Of a stretch of 64,000 nucleotides of DNA, positions 39,989-49,435 are shown piece by piece. Made by a program: the position numbers and the translations under genes. The stretch is from an uncultured Gemmata sp. (GTDB lineage: Bacteria; Planctomycetota; Planctomycetia; Gemmatales; Gemmataceae), in assembly GCA_937924775.1 (NCBI GenBank), contig CALDUT010000005.1, positions 46,427-110,426 on the forward strand, written 5' to 3'. The notes beneath the pieces were generated by a model, which saw only the letters and a list, made by a program, of their open reading frames with translations, was not told the DNA's origin and ran no database searches. How positions within the stretch are numbered: position 1 is the stretch's first letter; every line of letters starts with the position of its first letter.

Positions 39989-41194
39989 ATGCCGAAGAAA
40001 ACACTGGCCGATTTGGGCGATTTGAAGGGCAAAAAAGTTTTGGTCCGGGTGGATTTCAACGTTCCGCTCGACAAAAAGACCGGGGCCGTGAAGAACGATC
40101 GGCGCATCCGTGCTGCCCTACCCACCATCCGCTACCTGCTCGACGCCGGGGCCTCTGTGATTGCCATGAGCCACCTTGGGCGGCCTGAGAAGGCCAAACC
40201 CGAAGAGCGACAATTGCTCACCATGGACCAAGTCGCGGCGAAATTCAGTGAATTGCTCGGGCTTCCGGTGAAAAAAGCGGCCGATGAAGTGATTGGCCCA
40301 GCGGTGACGGCCGCCGTTGCGAGGATGAACCCCGGCCAGGTCATTCTGTTGGAAAACCTACGCTTCGATCCCCGCGAACAGAAGAACGACCCCCTGTTCG
40401 CCGCCGCGATCGCGTCTTTGGGCGATGCTTACGTCAACGATGCCTTCGGCACCTGCCACAACGATCACGATGCCAGCATGGTGGCCGTGCCCGCGGCGCT
40501 CAAAGCGGCGGGCAAGCCGCGAGCTGTGGGCTTTTTGGTTGCCCGGGAACTCGAAGTGATTGATGGCCTGTTGGCGCACCCCCAAAAACCGGTTTTGGGG
40601 ATTATGGGTGGGGCCAAAGTCTCCGACAAATTGGCGTTCATCGCGGCTTTGTTGCGGAAAGTTGATCATCTGCTCATCGGTGGGAAAATCACCTACGCCT
40701 TCTTGAAAGCCCGGGGTGTGGATGTCGGCAGCACCCAAGTGGACGACGCGGAAATTCAGGCCGTTCAGCAACTGCTTGGCCACGTTGGCAGCCAAATCAC
40801 GCTCCCTGTGGATTATGTGGCTGCCAAAAGCGACGACTTGCTGCAAACGCAGATTTGCGAAGGGTCGATACCGGTCGGTTATGAGGGTGTTGATATTGGC
40901 CCTAAGACGGTGGAAATGTACAAATTGAAGATCGCCGAAGCCGCGACCGTCATTTGGAATGGACCTTTGGGATGGTTCGAGCAAGCGGCCTTTGCCCGGG
41001 GAACGCAAGCCATTGCCGAAGCGATGGCCGCCAATCCGGGGGTGACCGTCGTCGGTGGCGGGGAGACCGCCGAAGCCGTCGAGCAGTTCGGTTTGGCTGA
41101 TAAGATGACTCACGTTTCAACCGGCGGTGGTGCCTTTTTAGCGTATGTCGAGGGCAAACCGTTCCAAAGTTTGGCGCAAATCGATGACAAATAA
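39989..41194 (+). CDS. pgk: Phosphoglycerate kinase
   Basis: Makes ATP from 1,3-bisphosphoglycerate. 401 residues, full length: VRVDFNVPLDKK, MSHLGRPEK, LLENLRFDPREQKNDP, VNDAFGTCHNDHDAS, GGAKVSDKLAF, and the nucleotide-binding GGGETAEAVEQFG and STGGGAFLAYVEGK. ATG with GGAGAT close by. Between gap and accD in one direction; a stem-loop follows its stop. Confidence 0.98.
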   Translation: MPKKTLADLGDLKGKKVLVRVDFNVPLDKKTGAVKNDRRIRAALPTIRYLLDAGASVIAMSHLGRPEKAKPEERQLLTMDQVAAKFSELLGLPVKKAADEVIGPAVTAAVARMNPGQVILLENLRFDPREQKNDPLFAAAIASLGDAYVNDAFGTCHNDHDASMVAVPAALKAAGKPRAVGFLVARELEVIDGLLAHPQKPVLGIMGGAKVSDKLAFIAALLRKVDHLLIGGKITYAFLKARGVDVGSTQVDDAEIQAVQQLLGHVGSQITLPVDYVAAKSDDLLQTQICEGSIPVGYEGVDIGPKTVEMYKLKIAEAATVIWNGPLGWFEQAAFARGTQAIAEAMAANPGVTVVGGGETAEAVEQFGLADKMTHVSTGGGAFLAYVEGKPFQSLAQIDDK

Positions 41195-41231
41195 ACAGAT
41201 GCGTCGAATCGCCCAGTCTGGGACACCCGGC

Positions 41232-41255
41232 CGTTTCCCCTCGTCTGGGGAAACG
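41232..41255 (+). terminator. Stem-loop between pgk and accD
   Basis: CGTTTCCCC (41232-41240) and GGGGAAACG (41247-41255) give nine perfect pairs around TCGTCT, 37 bases after the pgk stop. It lacks a T run, so it may reduce read-through or protect the pgk message rather than end it fully. Confidence 0.5.
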
Positions 41256-41329
41256 CTCTTGCAAGCGTACGGAATTTCGATTCCCATACGCCCAACCCCC
41301 CCGGCTTCAGGAGTCTTGAGGTGGAACGC

Positions 41330-42148
41330 ATGACAACCGAACGGCCCAAACGCGGCGTACCGGAAGGCCTGTGGCTCCGGTGCCCGAGTTGCAAGGCCAC
41401 GGTTTACAAAAAGGAAGTGGAGACGCGGCAGCATGTTTGCCCGGAGTGCGATCACCACTTCACCATGCCGGCTCGCGAACGTATCGCCCAACTGCTCGAC
41501 GAAGGCACCTTCGAAGAGTGGGATGCTGACATTCGCCCGTGCGATCCGCTGAATTTCGTCGATCGTATTCCCTACCATCAACGCCTCGCGGAGGAACAAG
41601 CCAAAACCGGTATGCTCGATGCGGCCGTCACGGGCAAAGGGTTCATTCGCGGTCGCCCGGTGGTGTTGGGAATCACCGACTTTTCCTTCATGGCCGGCAG
41701 TATGGGCAGCGTGGTGGGGGAAAAACTGACGCGGGCAGCCGAACGGGCTACTGAGATGCGTTTGCCTCTCATCTTTGTGAGCGGCTCAGGTGGAGGAGCC
41801 CGTATGCAAGAGGGGATTTTATCCCTGATGCAAATGGCGAAAGTTTCGGCGGCATTGGCCCGTTACGACGCCGCCGGCGGTCTGTACATCGCCATTCTGA
41901 CCAACCCCACCATGGGTGGGGTCGCGGCCAGTTGGGCCTTACAAGGCGACATCACGCTCGCCGAGCCCAAAGCCATGATCGGCTTCGCGGGTCGTCGCGT
42001 CATCAGCAACACGGTACGGGTGGAACTTCCCGAGAACTTCCAAACCAGTGAATTTCTGCTCAAACATGGTTTTATCGATCGCGTTGTTCACCGGAAGGAT
42101 TTGCGAACCGAAGTGGCTCGGATCATCGACTATTGCCAGATCAAATAA
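41330..42148 (+). CDS. accD: Acetyl-CoA carboxylase carboxyltransferase subunit beta
   Basis: With AccA transfers CO2 from biotin to acetyl-CoA in fatty acid synthesis. 272 residues from the ATG at 41330 with GAGGTGG upstream (a GTG three codons earlier is possible). The zinc ribbon is CPSC...CPEC, and the transferase core shows [36 protein letters not shown] and [11 protein letters not shown]. accA is not in the window. A kinase gene follows 269 bases later. Confidence 0.96.
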   Translation: MTTERPKRGVPEGLWLRCPSCKATVYKKEVETRQHVCPECDHHFTMPARERIAQLLDEGTFEEWDADIRPCDPLNFVDRIPYHQRLAEEQAKTGMLDAAVTGKGFIRGRPVVLGITDFSFMAGSMGSVVGEKLTRAAERATEMRLPLIFVSGSGGGARMQEGILSLMQMAKVSAALARYDAAGGLYIAILTNPTMGGVAASWALQGDITLAEPKAMIGFAGRRVISNTVRVELPENFQTSEFLLKHGFIDRVVHRKDLRTEVARIIDYCQIK

Positions 42149-42417
42149 TTTTGCTGTGGATGAAAACGTTCTCGGCGAGTCCGACGGCGACACTCAGGCT
42201 GCTTCAGCCGTGCGTCCGTGTGGTGAGAATCGGCACGTTTGTGATCACCTCCCGCGTCCAAGGCGCTCGTGACAGCATCCGAAAAAGTCTGTAAAGTACA
42301 TTGTAAGCCGGTGCGGGAGTGCGGAATCACGCCTCGAGCGCTCGTCTGCAATGGCTGCAACCTCCCCTTTCTTCCGCATCCTTCGGCCGGGTAAAACGAT
42401 TTCTTCAAGGGTGCCCC

Positions 42418-43389
42418 GTGGGATTGTTCGATTTCCTCTTTGGTAAAGGTTCGGCAAAATCCAAAGACAAAAGCAAAACCGGCAAACCACCGGTTTCTGC
42501 TGCGGCCCCATCGCCGGCTGCGGCCGTCATTTCTCCGGCCGCCAAAATGAACCCCAAGAAACTGAATGTTGCCAAGCGGTTCGAGTTGAGTGGCCGCACC
42601 GGCCAGGGGAGTATGTCCAAGGTGTACCGGGCTTATGATCGCGAGTTGGGTCGGCACGTCTGTCTGAAAATCCTGGATAAGGAGAAAACCAAACGTTTTG
42701 AGGCGCGATTCGTGGGTTTGAAAAAACCCAGCGAGGGAGAAATCTGCATGTCGCTGCGGCACGAGAATATTGTCCGCAGTTACGAGTTCGGTTTCACCAC
42801 CACGGGGGAGCCGTATCTCATCATGGAATGGGTTGAAGGGTTGGGCTTGAACTATCTCATCGAAACGCGCTCGTCGCAACTTAATGGCAACCGCATAAAC
42901 TACTTGGCCCAACTGTGCGACGCGGTGCAGTATCTGCACGACAACAAATGGCTGCACCGCGACCTGTGCCCGCGGAATGTGATGATCAACCAAGAAGGTG
43001 TGCTGAAACTGATCGACTTCGGGCTCACCTTACCCTACACACCACCGTTTTGTGCCGCGGGCAACCGAACCGGCACGCCGGATATTTTGGCCCCAGAAAT
43101 CATCCGCCGCAAGGCCACGGACCATCGCGTCGATTTATTTGCTTTGGGAATAACAGCTTACGAAGTTTTCACGGGGCAATTACCATGGGAACGCTCGGTA
43201 TCCAGTGAAGAAACCTTCCACCGGCGATTGAACACCCCACCCAAGACTGCGAAGGAATTGAATCCTAACATTGATGATGAACTTTCTGATATTCTTTACC
43301 GCTCGATTGCCAATGACCCCGCTGATCGGTTCCCGACAGCGAAAGCTTTCAAGGAAGCGCTGTTGCAATTAGACAAGCAAGATTACTGA
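42418..43389 (+). CDS. Ser/Thr kinase-like protein with HRDLC catalytic loop
   Basis: 323 residues from a GTG with AAGG nine bases upstream. A 50-residue Lys/Pro/Ala-rich N-terminus precedes the kinase domain. Gly loop GRTGQGSMSKV, Lys84 (CLKIL), catalytic loop HRDLCPRN at 180-187 and DFG at 200 are visible; Asp182 and Asn187 are kept, but the Lys usual at position +2 after HRD is Cys184. Activity is possible but altered. The APE motif is seen as APE in ILAPEIIRRKA. Downstream of gap-pgk-accD on the same strand; overlaps rsmE tail to tail by seven bases. Confidence 0.88.
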   Translation: MGLFDFLFGKGSAKSKDKSKTGKPPVSAAAPSPAAAVISPAAKMNPKKLNVAKRFELSGRTGQGSMSKVYRAYDRELGRHVCLKILDKEKTKRFEARFVGLKKPSEGEICMSLRHENIVRSYEFGFTTTGEPYLIMEWVEGLGLNYLIETRSSQLNGNRINYLAQLCDAVQYLHDNKWLHRDLCPRNVMINQEGVLKLIDFGLTLPYTPPFCAAGNRTGTPDILAPEIIRRKATDHRVDLFALGITAYEVFTGQLPWERSVSSEETFHRRLNTPPKTAKELNPNIDDELSDILYRSIANDPADRFPTAKAFKEALLQLDKQDY

Positions 43390-44102
43390 TTCTCTCGCTG
43401 AACTCTCATTGGTTGGCTTAACACGGCCGCGACGGCCAAGGCCGCAGTTTCGACGCGTAAAATCCGCGGACCGAGTGTGGCCACCTGCCACCCCGTGGCC
43501 AGTGCCTTCTTCACTTCCTCGTCGGTCAAACCGCCTTCAGGGCCGATGGCCACGGCCACTCCCTTAGCGTAAGTTTGTACAGAATCTGTACTCCCTTGAG
43601 GATGCAAAACGTACTTATGCGGGGGCAAATCTGACGCAAGTATGAAGGTGTCCCACGTTCGTGGTGGAACGATGGCCATGAGCCGATTTCGCCCACATTG
43701 TTTGCTGGCTTCAATGACCGTCCGGGTGAATTTCTCCACCACTGTGGGTTTTGGCTGAACAATCGCCCGTGCCGTGATCAGGGGGACGAATTGGGTGACT
43801 CCGAGTTCGGTTAGCTTTTCAATGAGAAAATCTGCTCGGTCACCTTTGGGTAACGCACTACCCACCACCACGGGATAACTCAGCTCCCGGTCGACCCACT
43901 GGCGTGCGAGAATTTGTAGGGTGACCGTGCGTTTGCCGATGGCGATCACCTCCGCGGGATACTCGTGATTATCGCCATTGAACAGAACAACACGATCACC
44001 GGGGCGATGACGACTGACCGCCGCAAGATGATGTGCTTCCGCGCCGGTCAATACGAATTCCCCTGGGCTCAAGAGTTCTGAGGTGTAGAAACGCTCCGAC
44101 AC
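43383..44102 (-). CDS. rsmE: 16S rRNA (uracil-1498-N3)-methyltransferase
   Basis: SPOUT methyltransferase acting on U1498 of 16S rRNA. 239 residues, GTG start. An N-terminal PUA-like part (HHLAAVSRHRPGD, LFNGDNHEY) leads to the SPOUT knot with ELGVTQFVPL, AIGPEGGLTDEEV and the SAM-binding LGPRILRVETAALA. Its stop overlaps the kinase stop region by seven bases. A 66-residue gene ends seven bases upstream. Confidence 0.95.
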   Translation of the reverse strand: MSERFYTSELLSPGEFVLTGAEAHHLAAVSRHRPGDRVVLFNGDNHEYPAEVIAIGKRTVTLQILARQWVDRELSYPVVVGSALPKGDRADFLIEKLTELGVTQFVPLITARAIVQPKPTVVEKFTRTVIEASKQCGRNRLMAIVPPRTWDTFILASDLPPHKYVLHPQGSTDSVQTYAKGVAVAIGPEGGLTDEEVKKALATGWQVATLGPRILRVETAALAVAAVLSQPMRVQRENQ

Positions 44103-44109
44103 CAGCGTA

Positions 44110-44310
44110 TCACTTCCGCAAAACCGGTGGGATCAGGAGAACATCTTCCGTCACATCAACAAACTCACTGCAGGCATCGAATCCGGCTCGCTGGTGGTTG
44201 CGGTCGGATGTGGCTGGGGGAGGTTCGGAGGTGAGGGCGGTGGGGCTGGTTGTCCAAAAGGTCGTGTAGGATTCCGGGAACGCTGGGGTCGATGCGTCCT
44301 GTTTCGTCAT
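44110..44310 (-). CDS. Small protein of unknown function before rsmE
   Basis: 66 residues from the ATG at 44310, with GGAG nine bases upstream. Composition is Thr/Pro/Ser-rich in the first half and ends EFVDVTEDVLLIPPVLRK. It stops seven bases before the rsmE start, which suggests coupling. I recognise no domain. Confidence rests on the ribosome site and tight spacing. Confidence 0.5.
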   Translation of the reverse strand: MTKQDASTPAFPESYTTFWTTSPTALTSEPPPATSDRNHQRAGFDACSEFVDVTEDVLLIPPVLRK

Positions 44311-44455
44311 GATTATTAACTCCATCTGAGTATCACCGGTGAAATCGGCCCAGAAACCTCCACAGAATCATTCTGGATTGTTTTCAGTTCGAGTCACGAC
44401 CGCGGATTTCCCAACGGTTCAGGCCAACCACGGTCGTGGTGGATTGCAGTGGTGG

Positions 44456-44650
44456 CTACTCCCCGTTACCGTTGCGGCCCCCGACGCGGTGCCAACTGTC
44501 GCCACGCCATTCGAAGACCACTTCTTCCGCACCCCGCCATGCGACACAATACGGCCCAGATATGTTGGCAACCGACCACCCCCAACGGCGGAGTAATTCA
44601 ATATTGGGTGCCATCACTTCGCTTCGAACCAAAGGTGATAGTGGTTGCAT
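44456..44650 (-). CDS. Small Trp-rich protein of unknown function
   Basis: 64 residues from the ATG at 44650 (GGAG at about -10). The segment LRRWGWSVANISGPYCVAWRGAEEVVF and the following WRGDSWHRV have the look of a small folded beta protein. It lies 145 bases upstream of the other small gene and could be in the rsmE transcript. No family assigned. Confidence 0.5.
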   Translation of the reverse strand: MQPLSPLVRSEVMAPNIELLRRWGWSVANISGPYCVAWRGAEEVVFEWRGDSWHRVGGRNGNGE

Positions 44651-44979
44651 GGTTTCATCTCCGCATCCGGTTCGTGGTTGGGCTCTGTGCAGCAAACCGG
44701 TTACGTCAACAGGAATATCAAGCTCGGGGCGATCCATGCGAGCTTCCTATCCTTGGTAGAGTTTCCCATCGTCCGGAGGGGACTTTCCTTGCCGACTGTC
44801 TAATACTCTGTCAGGCTTACTCTTACTTGATAACGTTCAAACCGAGACGCTCTTGCGCGGGCTTGACTCATCTCAACTCAATGACGCATATTCTCTATCG
44901 GGATAACCGTGGCCGGGCTTGAATCGATCACTTGCCTTTGCGGCTGAGGTCCACCGCGCAGGCTTGGCATATTCCGTGG
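44651..44979. other. 329-base intergenic region
   Basis: Between the small Trp-rich gene (minus) and the 3' end of the lipoprotein gene (minus). No convincing gene seen. A short minus-strand frame ending at 44928 contains CCDNHGICQAC, a zinc-knuckle look, but has no start codon; see rejected items. Confidence 0.4.
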
Positions 44980-45783
44980 TTATCGCAACAGCGTTCGATC
45001 AGTTACAATCGCTGCTCCTCCGAGGGCTTGAATGCTGGCCGGTAGTGGTTTGGGAGGGGGGGGGACATCATGATTGGGGAAAGATTGTTCCTTAGCGGGC
45101 AGTAGCGTGGTGGGTGGGTTTTTGGGGCCGAACAGTTCCTCGGGGTGAGTGATGTCGGGTAACGGTTCACCAGCCAATTCCGGGCGTTTGCGGATCGTTC
45201 CCCGGGTGAAGGGACCGGCCCCGAAAAACCAAGTATCCTTAATTTGGCTACTCGACTCGACTGTGCCTGATTGCCACACGGCCCGCCCGGTGATGCGGTT
45301 GTAGGCGAACACCGCCACTTTCGCGACTCCGCGTTGATCGCTTTTCTTCACCAATGCAATTTCTGGAATATTCGTAGGTACGCCGGGCACCACGGACGGC
45401 AGCGTGATGGCCGGTGTACCGATCATCATGCTGTGCCGGTCGGTTCCCAAAGCTCCCACCCGCAATTCCACCACAAAAACAGCATTGGCTCGTTCCTCTT
45501 GCAGTAAGGCACCGTGGGCGAGCAATTGTTGCCGCACGGAGCTGATCAAATACCCCCGATCAATCAGGTCGTTCCCCAACTGGGACGTATCCAGATAAAC
45601 GGTTTGCTCGGCCAGAGGGCAAAAATCCAACTGGGCAACCGCGTAGTCGATGGCTTGAGAGGTGAGCAGCATCTCGGTGGCGGCGCGGGGGCTGTCGGTC
45701 ATTTTGGTGGTCCCGCAACCTGAGAGCGCAAATGAAGCAATAATCATGCCAATCGAGTCTCGGAGCATAAGCCGTGAGCGCAT
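44980..45783 (-). CDS. Lipoprotein of the DUF6655 type
   Basis: 267 residues from the ATG at 45783 (MRSRLML); a longer frame to 45816 is less likely. A short hydrophobic leader ends in a lipobox LSGC, followed by GTTKMTDSPRAATEMLLTSQAIDYAV, which I recall as the N-terminal signature of DUF6655 in planctomycetes. The C-terminus is Pro-rich. Probably anchored to a membrane and facing the periplasm. Function unknown. Family call is from memory. Confidence 0.75.
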   Translation of the reverse strand: MRSRLMLRDSIGMIIASFALSGCGTTKMTDSPRAATEMLLTSQAIDYAVAQLDFCPLAEQTVYLDTSQLGNDLIDRGYLISSVRQQLLAHGALLQEERANAVFVVELRVGALGTDRHSMMIGTPAITLPSVVPGVPTNIPEIALVKKSDQRGVAKVAVFAYNRITGRAVWQSGTVESSSQIKDTWFFGAGPFTRGTIRKRPELAGEPLPDITHPEELFGPKNPPTTLLPAKEQSFPNHDVPPPPKPLPASIQALGGAAIVTDRTLLR

Positions 45784-46236
45784 CGCGTGGAAATCCCACT
45801 CAGGAAGGAAATGCATCTATAGCAAGGCTCCGACTGTGTGCAATGTGAACTGGGCTTACCTCTGACCAAATTCACGACAGGCTGGCTGTTCAATTCTGCA
45901 ACACTTTCCTCAGGAATTTCCGCACACTGATCAAAATGAGAACACCCGAGACTCTCCGGCGTGTAGCGTGGGTAAGTTGCGGAAAAAGGAGGGAATGTGA
46001 TCGATCGCGATTTCGACGCGATATTACTATAATATTCATCGGAATAGTGATGTATTTGGCATCGCCGCATTGATAGCAAAGGACCTTTCACTTGGCCGCA
46101 TCTTCAATCCATCTCGGTGAGGAACATCTACCAACCTGCCAACTTTACAATGTGAAGGATTTTGCTTGCGGTAGAACATAGTTTCCGGCAAGATAGGGAG
46201 ACACCCCCCGCCTTACTCCCTCCGCTAGGTTCTGGC
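45784..46236. other. 453-base divergent intergenic region
   Basis: Lies between the lipoprotein (minus) and a DUF1501 gene (plus). No gene seen. The central part is AT-rich for this genome and holds ATATTA-CTA-TAATAT (46021-46035), a perfect six-base inverted repeat around three bases, resembling a -10-like or operator element. Confidence 0.45.
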
Positions 46237-47736
46237 ATGTTACGCGTTTTGGGTCATCCGAAGTCACTCTGTAACGGCGTGACACGACGGGAACTGCTCA
46301 CTGTCGGATCAGCCTTGGGATTGACACTCCCCGCTTTTTGGCAGGCGCAAGCCACTGCCGCTGCGCCGGCTTTGTCTCATCCTAAAATCCAGTATGACAA
46401 GCACTTCGGGCGAGCGAAAGCCTGTATCCTACTTTTCCTATACGGTTCCCCCAGCCAAATTGAACTGGCGGACCAAAAACCGGAAGCCCCCGAAGAAGTT
46501 CGCGGGGAACTCGGATCGATCAAAAGCACACTGCCCGGCTGCGATGTCTGCGAGTTATTGCCTTATACCAGTCGCGTGATGCATAACGTCACGGTGGTGC
46601 GGTCGGTGACGCATCCCTATCCCATCCACGGGGTGGCCTATGCGACCACCGCTGTACCGCAAATCGATGTGGCGATGGAACTTTCGCCCCGTAATGCCAA
46701 TCACTGGCCGTTCCTCGGCTCCACTATCGCGTATCTCGAACAACGAGCCAATCCAGCTACAGCCCGCAAACCCGTGCCTGACAACATTGCCTTGCCGTTT
46801 CCCTTCAGTAGTCAACGCACCGGGGAAGTACAGCGGGCCGGGCCATATCCGGCCTTCCTGGGGAATCAATTCGCCCCCCACTTCACCCGCTTTCGTGGCC
46901 GGGCCACGGCGAAAATTACTAAAACCCTCAACGACCAAACCATCGAATTCGATGAACCTTACGCCGGGATTGACCCCGAGTCGTACTTCACACTGGGGGA
47001 TGAACCCGACGCGGACATCACTCTCGATCTCCTCCATTCGCGTAAATCGCTATTGGAACAACTGGAGAATGCCCGCCGCCACCGCGACAAAGTTGATACG
47101 GGCGATACCTATCGCGAAATGGCCTACGCTCTTCTCAGTTCGGCCAAGCTGCGGGAAGCACTGGATGTCCGCCGTGAACCAGCGAAGGTGCGCGAAAGCT
47201 ATGGGTATTTTCTCTTTGGGCAAAGTTGCTTGGCGGCGCGGCGGCTCATCGAAGCCGGCAGTAAGTTCGTCACGGTGTTTTGGGATGAATTCGGCCTGGC
47301 TGGCTCCGGTTGGGATACCCATTGGGAACATTACCCGCGGATGCGCAACGAACTGATGCCCGGATTCGATCGTGGTTTCTCGGGCCTTATCACCGACCTC
47401 GACCAACGCGGCTTGCTCGACGAAACGCTGGTTTTGGTACTGAGCGAACATGGCCGCACACCCAAACTCAACAAAGCCAAGGGCGGTGGCCGCGATCATT
47501 GGTCACAAGCTTATACGGTACTGTTGGCCGGTGGGGGAATCGCCCGAGGCCGGGTCATTGGCAAGACGGACAAAATCGGCGGTACTGTTGTGGATCGCCC
47601 CGTTTCCCCCAAAGATCTGCTGGCCACCGCCTACCACCTACTCGGTTACGACCTGGAAACCACACTCACGGACAAAACCAATCGCCCGGTCCCGCTTATT
47701 CCTAATGGGCAAGTCCTCGCCGATGCTTTGGCCTAA
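46237..47736 (+). CDS. DUF1501 protein with Tat-like leader
   Basis: 499 residues from the ATG at 46237 (MLRVLGHPKSLCNGVTRREL). TRRELLTVGSALGLTLPAF is a twin-arginine-type signal. Family motifs: CILLFLYGSPSQIELADQKP, AVPQIDVAMELSPRNANHWP, GSGWDTHWEHYPRMR and SEHGRTPKLNKAKGGGRDHW. Alkaline-phosphatase clan member of unknown substrate, predicted to be exported folded. No DUF1549/DUF1553 gene is adjacent. 161 bases separate it from the next gene. Confidence 0.9.
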   Translation: MLRVLGHPKSLCNGVTRRELLTVGSALGLTLPAFWQAQATAAAPALSHPKIQYDKHFGRAKACILLFLYGSPSQIELADQKPEAPEEVRGELGSIKSTLPGCDVCELLPYTSRVMHNVTVVRSVTHPYPIHGVAYATTAVPQIDVAMELSPRNANHWPFLGSTIAYLEQRANPATARKPVPDNIALPFPFSSQRTGEVQRAGPYPAFLGNQFAPHFTRFRGRATAKITKTLNDQTIEFDEPYAGIDPESYFTLGDEPDADITLDLLHSRKSLLEQLENARRHRDKVDTGDTYREMAYALLSSAKLREALDVRREPAKVRESYGYFLFGQSCLAARRLIEAGSKFVTVFWDEFGLAGSGWDTHWEHYPRMRNELMPGFDRGFSGLITDLDQRGLLDETLVLVLSEHGRTPKLNKAKGGGRDHWSQAYTVLLAGGGIARGRVIGKTDKIGGTVVDRPVSPKDLLATAYHLLGYDLETTLTDKTNRPVPLIPNGQVLADALA

Positions 47737-47897
47737 ATTGACGCGCTTCCAAGCCAAAAGAAAAACAGGCCGAAGGCGCAGGAAGGTTTCCCGGACCAAA
47801 ATCTTCACTTTCGCTCCCGGCGGACAGATCTGCGGCTCATACACTTTCCTGGACGATCGTGTTGTGATAATGGTTCCCCACACTCTGTTGATGCCTT

Positions 47898-49388
47898 GTG
47901 GAAGCTCCAGTACGTTCCCGCTCCCTGATCGCGACTGATGCGTTGCCCCCCCTGGTTGTCGATCTTGACGGCACATTGGTGACCGTCGATCTGTTGCAGG
48001 AATCGCTTTTACGGGTGGCGACCAAGAAGCCATGGTTGTTGCCGCGGGTGTTTGGTTCGCTCCGGCATGGTAAAGCGGCCTTCAAGCAAGCCGTGGCCGA
48101 GTATGTGGCCATTGACCCTGCCCATTTGCCGTATTCCGAAGCTTTCCTCGCGTGGTTGTGGGAACAGAAGAAACGCGGTCGGGAATTGTGGTTGGTGACT
48201 GGGAGTGATCGTCGCGTCGCGGAGGCTGTGGCCGATCATCTGGGCTTGTTCGATCAGGTGCTGGCGAGCGATGGCCGGGTGAACCTGACCGGCGAGCGGA
48301 AAGCCCAAGTGCTGGCCGAGCGATTCGCCAAGCGGGGATTCGTTTATGCGGGCAATAGCTGGGTGGATGTGGCCGTGTGGGCTCAAGCGAAAGGGGCGGT
48401 GGTGGTGAATGCCTCACCGCGGGTGCGTTCGGCTGCGGCCCAAACCACCTCGGTGGAACGGGAATTTCCGGCGCGCTCACCATTGCGGGCATGGCTGCGA
48501 GCGATCCGGCCGCATCAATGGGCTAAAAATCTCCTTTTGTTTGTTCCGCTGATCACTGCACACCGGTTTCTCGAATTACCGCTTTTGCTGACCGTCAGCC
48601 TCATGTTTTTGGCCTTCAGTCTGTGCTCGTCGTCGGTCTATTTGCTCAATGATTTACTCGATCTTGATGCGGATCGGCGGCATCCCACGAAAAAGTATCG
48701 CCCGTTTGCCGCCGGGGACTTATCCGTATCGGCGGGACTGTTAGGGACCGTCGCCCTGTTGGTAGCCGCGTTCGCCTTGGCCGCGATCCTCGGCGACTGG
48801 GCGGTGGCTGGATTAGGTGGCTACTACGCCCTGACCATGGTATATAGTTGGTGGCTGAAACGTGTGGTCCTGGTTGATGTGATAGCCCTCGCAGCGTTGT
48901 ACATTACCCGCGTCATTGTCGGGGGGATGGTCGTCGGCATTCCGATTTCGCAATGGCTGTTGGGTTTCGCAGGGTTCGTTTTCTTAAGTCTAGCATTCAC
49001 CAAGCGTTACACTGAATTGCGCCGGGCCACCGAACGTGGGGTCGAAAAGGCCCACGGCCGGGGGTACCTCACCGCCGACCTACCGATCATCGGTATGTGC
49101 GGTATCGCCGCCGGTTTTGCCGCCGTGGTGGTTCTGACGCTATACGTCAACTCAGAAGCTGTACTGAAACTGTACAGTTCGCCGCTCCTGTTATGGTTGT
49201 GGGTGCCCATCATTCTGTATTGGCTCTGCCGGGTGTGGCTGATTGCCCATCGCGGTGAACTGCACGATGATCCGGTGGTTTTCGCTGCCCGCGACCCTAC
49301 AACCTACGCTCTGGCCGCGGTGGTCGTTATCGTTCTGATCGTCGCCGCATGGGTTCCTCCCACGGCCTTCCCCCCTGTGATACGATAG
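47898..49388 (+). CDS. HAD phosphatase-UbiA prenyltransferase fusion
   Basis: Two-part protein. The first ~200 residues are a HAD hydrolase: VVDLDGTLV (motif I), LVTGSDRRVAEAVADHLG (motif II), YAGNSWVDVAVWAQAKGAVVVN (motif IV). The rest is a UbiA-type membrane prenyltransferase with NDLLDLDADRRHPTKKYRP as the Asp-rich site and about eight helices. Such fusions resemble decaprenylphosphoryl-5-phosphoribose synthase plus its phosphatase, so a polyprenyl-phosphate sugar pathway is likely; inferred, not shown. GTG start. The ankyrin gene follows 48 bases later. Confidence 0.87.
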   Translation: MEAPVRSRSLIATDALPPLVVDLDGTLVTVDLLQESLLRVATKKPWLLPRVFGSLRHGKAAFKQAVAEYVAIDPAHLPYSEAFLAWLWEQKKRGRELWLVTGSDRRVAEAVADHLGLFDQVLASDGRVNLTGERKAQVLAERFAKRGFVYAGNSWVDVAVWAQAKGAVVVNASPRVRSAAAQTTSVEREFPARSPLRAWLRAIRPHQWAKNLLLFVPLITAHRFLELPLLLTVSLMFLAFSLCSSSVYLLNDLLDLDADRRHPTKKYRPFAAGDLSVSAGLLGTVALLVAAFALAAILGDWAVAGLGGYYALTMVYSWWLKRVVLVDVIALAALYITRVIVGGMVVGIPISQWLLGFAGFVFLSLAFTKRYTELRRATERGVEKAHGRGYLTADLPIIGMCGIAAGFAAVVVLTLYVNSEAVLKLYSSPLLLWLWVPIILYWLCRVWLIAHRGELHDDPVVFAARDPTTYALAAVVVIVLIVAAWVPPTAFPPVIR

Positions 49389-49435
49389 GTCAGGAACTTC
49401 CCACTTACCCCCCCCCGCAGAAGAGGAGAACGCCG

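Noticed and set aside
44928..44999. Minus-strand zinc-knuckle-like peptide (CCDNHGICQAC) after the lipoprotein
   Set aside because: Preceded by an in-frame TAA and without ATG, GTG or TTG start; overlaps the lipoprotein end.
47737..48033. Minus-strand frame across the DUF1501-UbiA gap
   Set aside because: No ribosome site or family resemblance, and most of it lies opposite coding DNA of the HAD domain and DUF1501.
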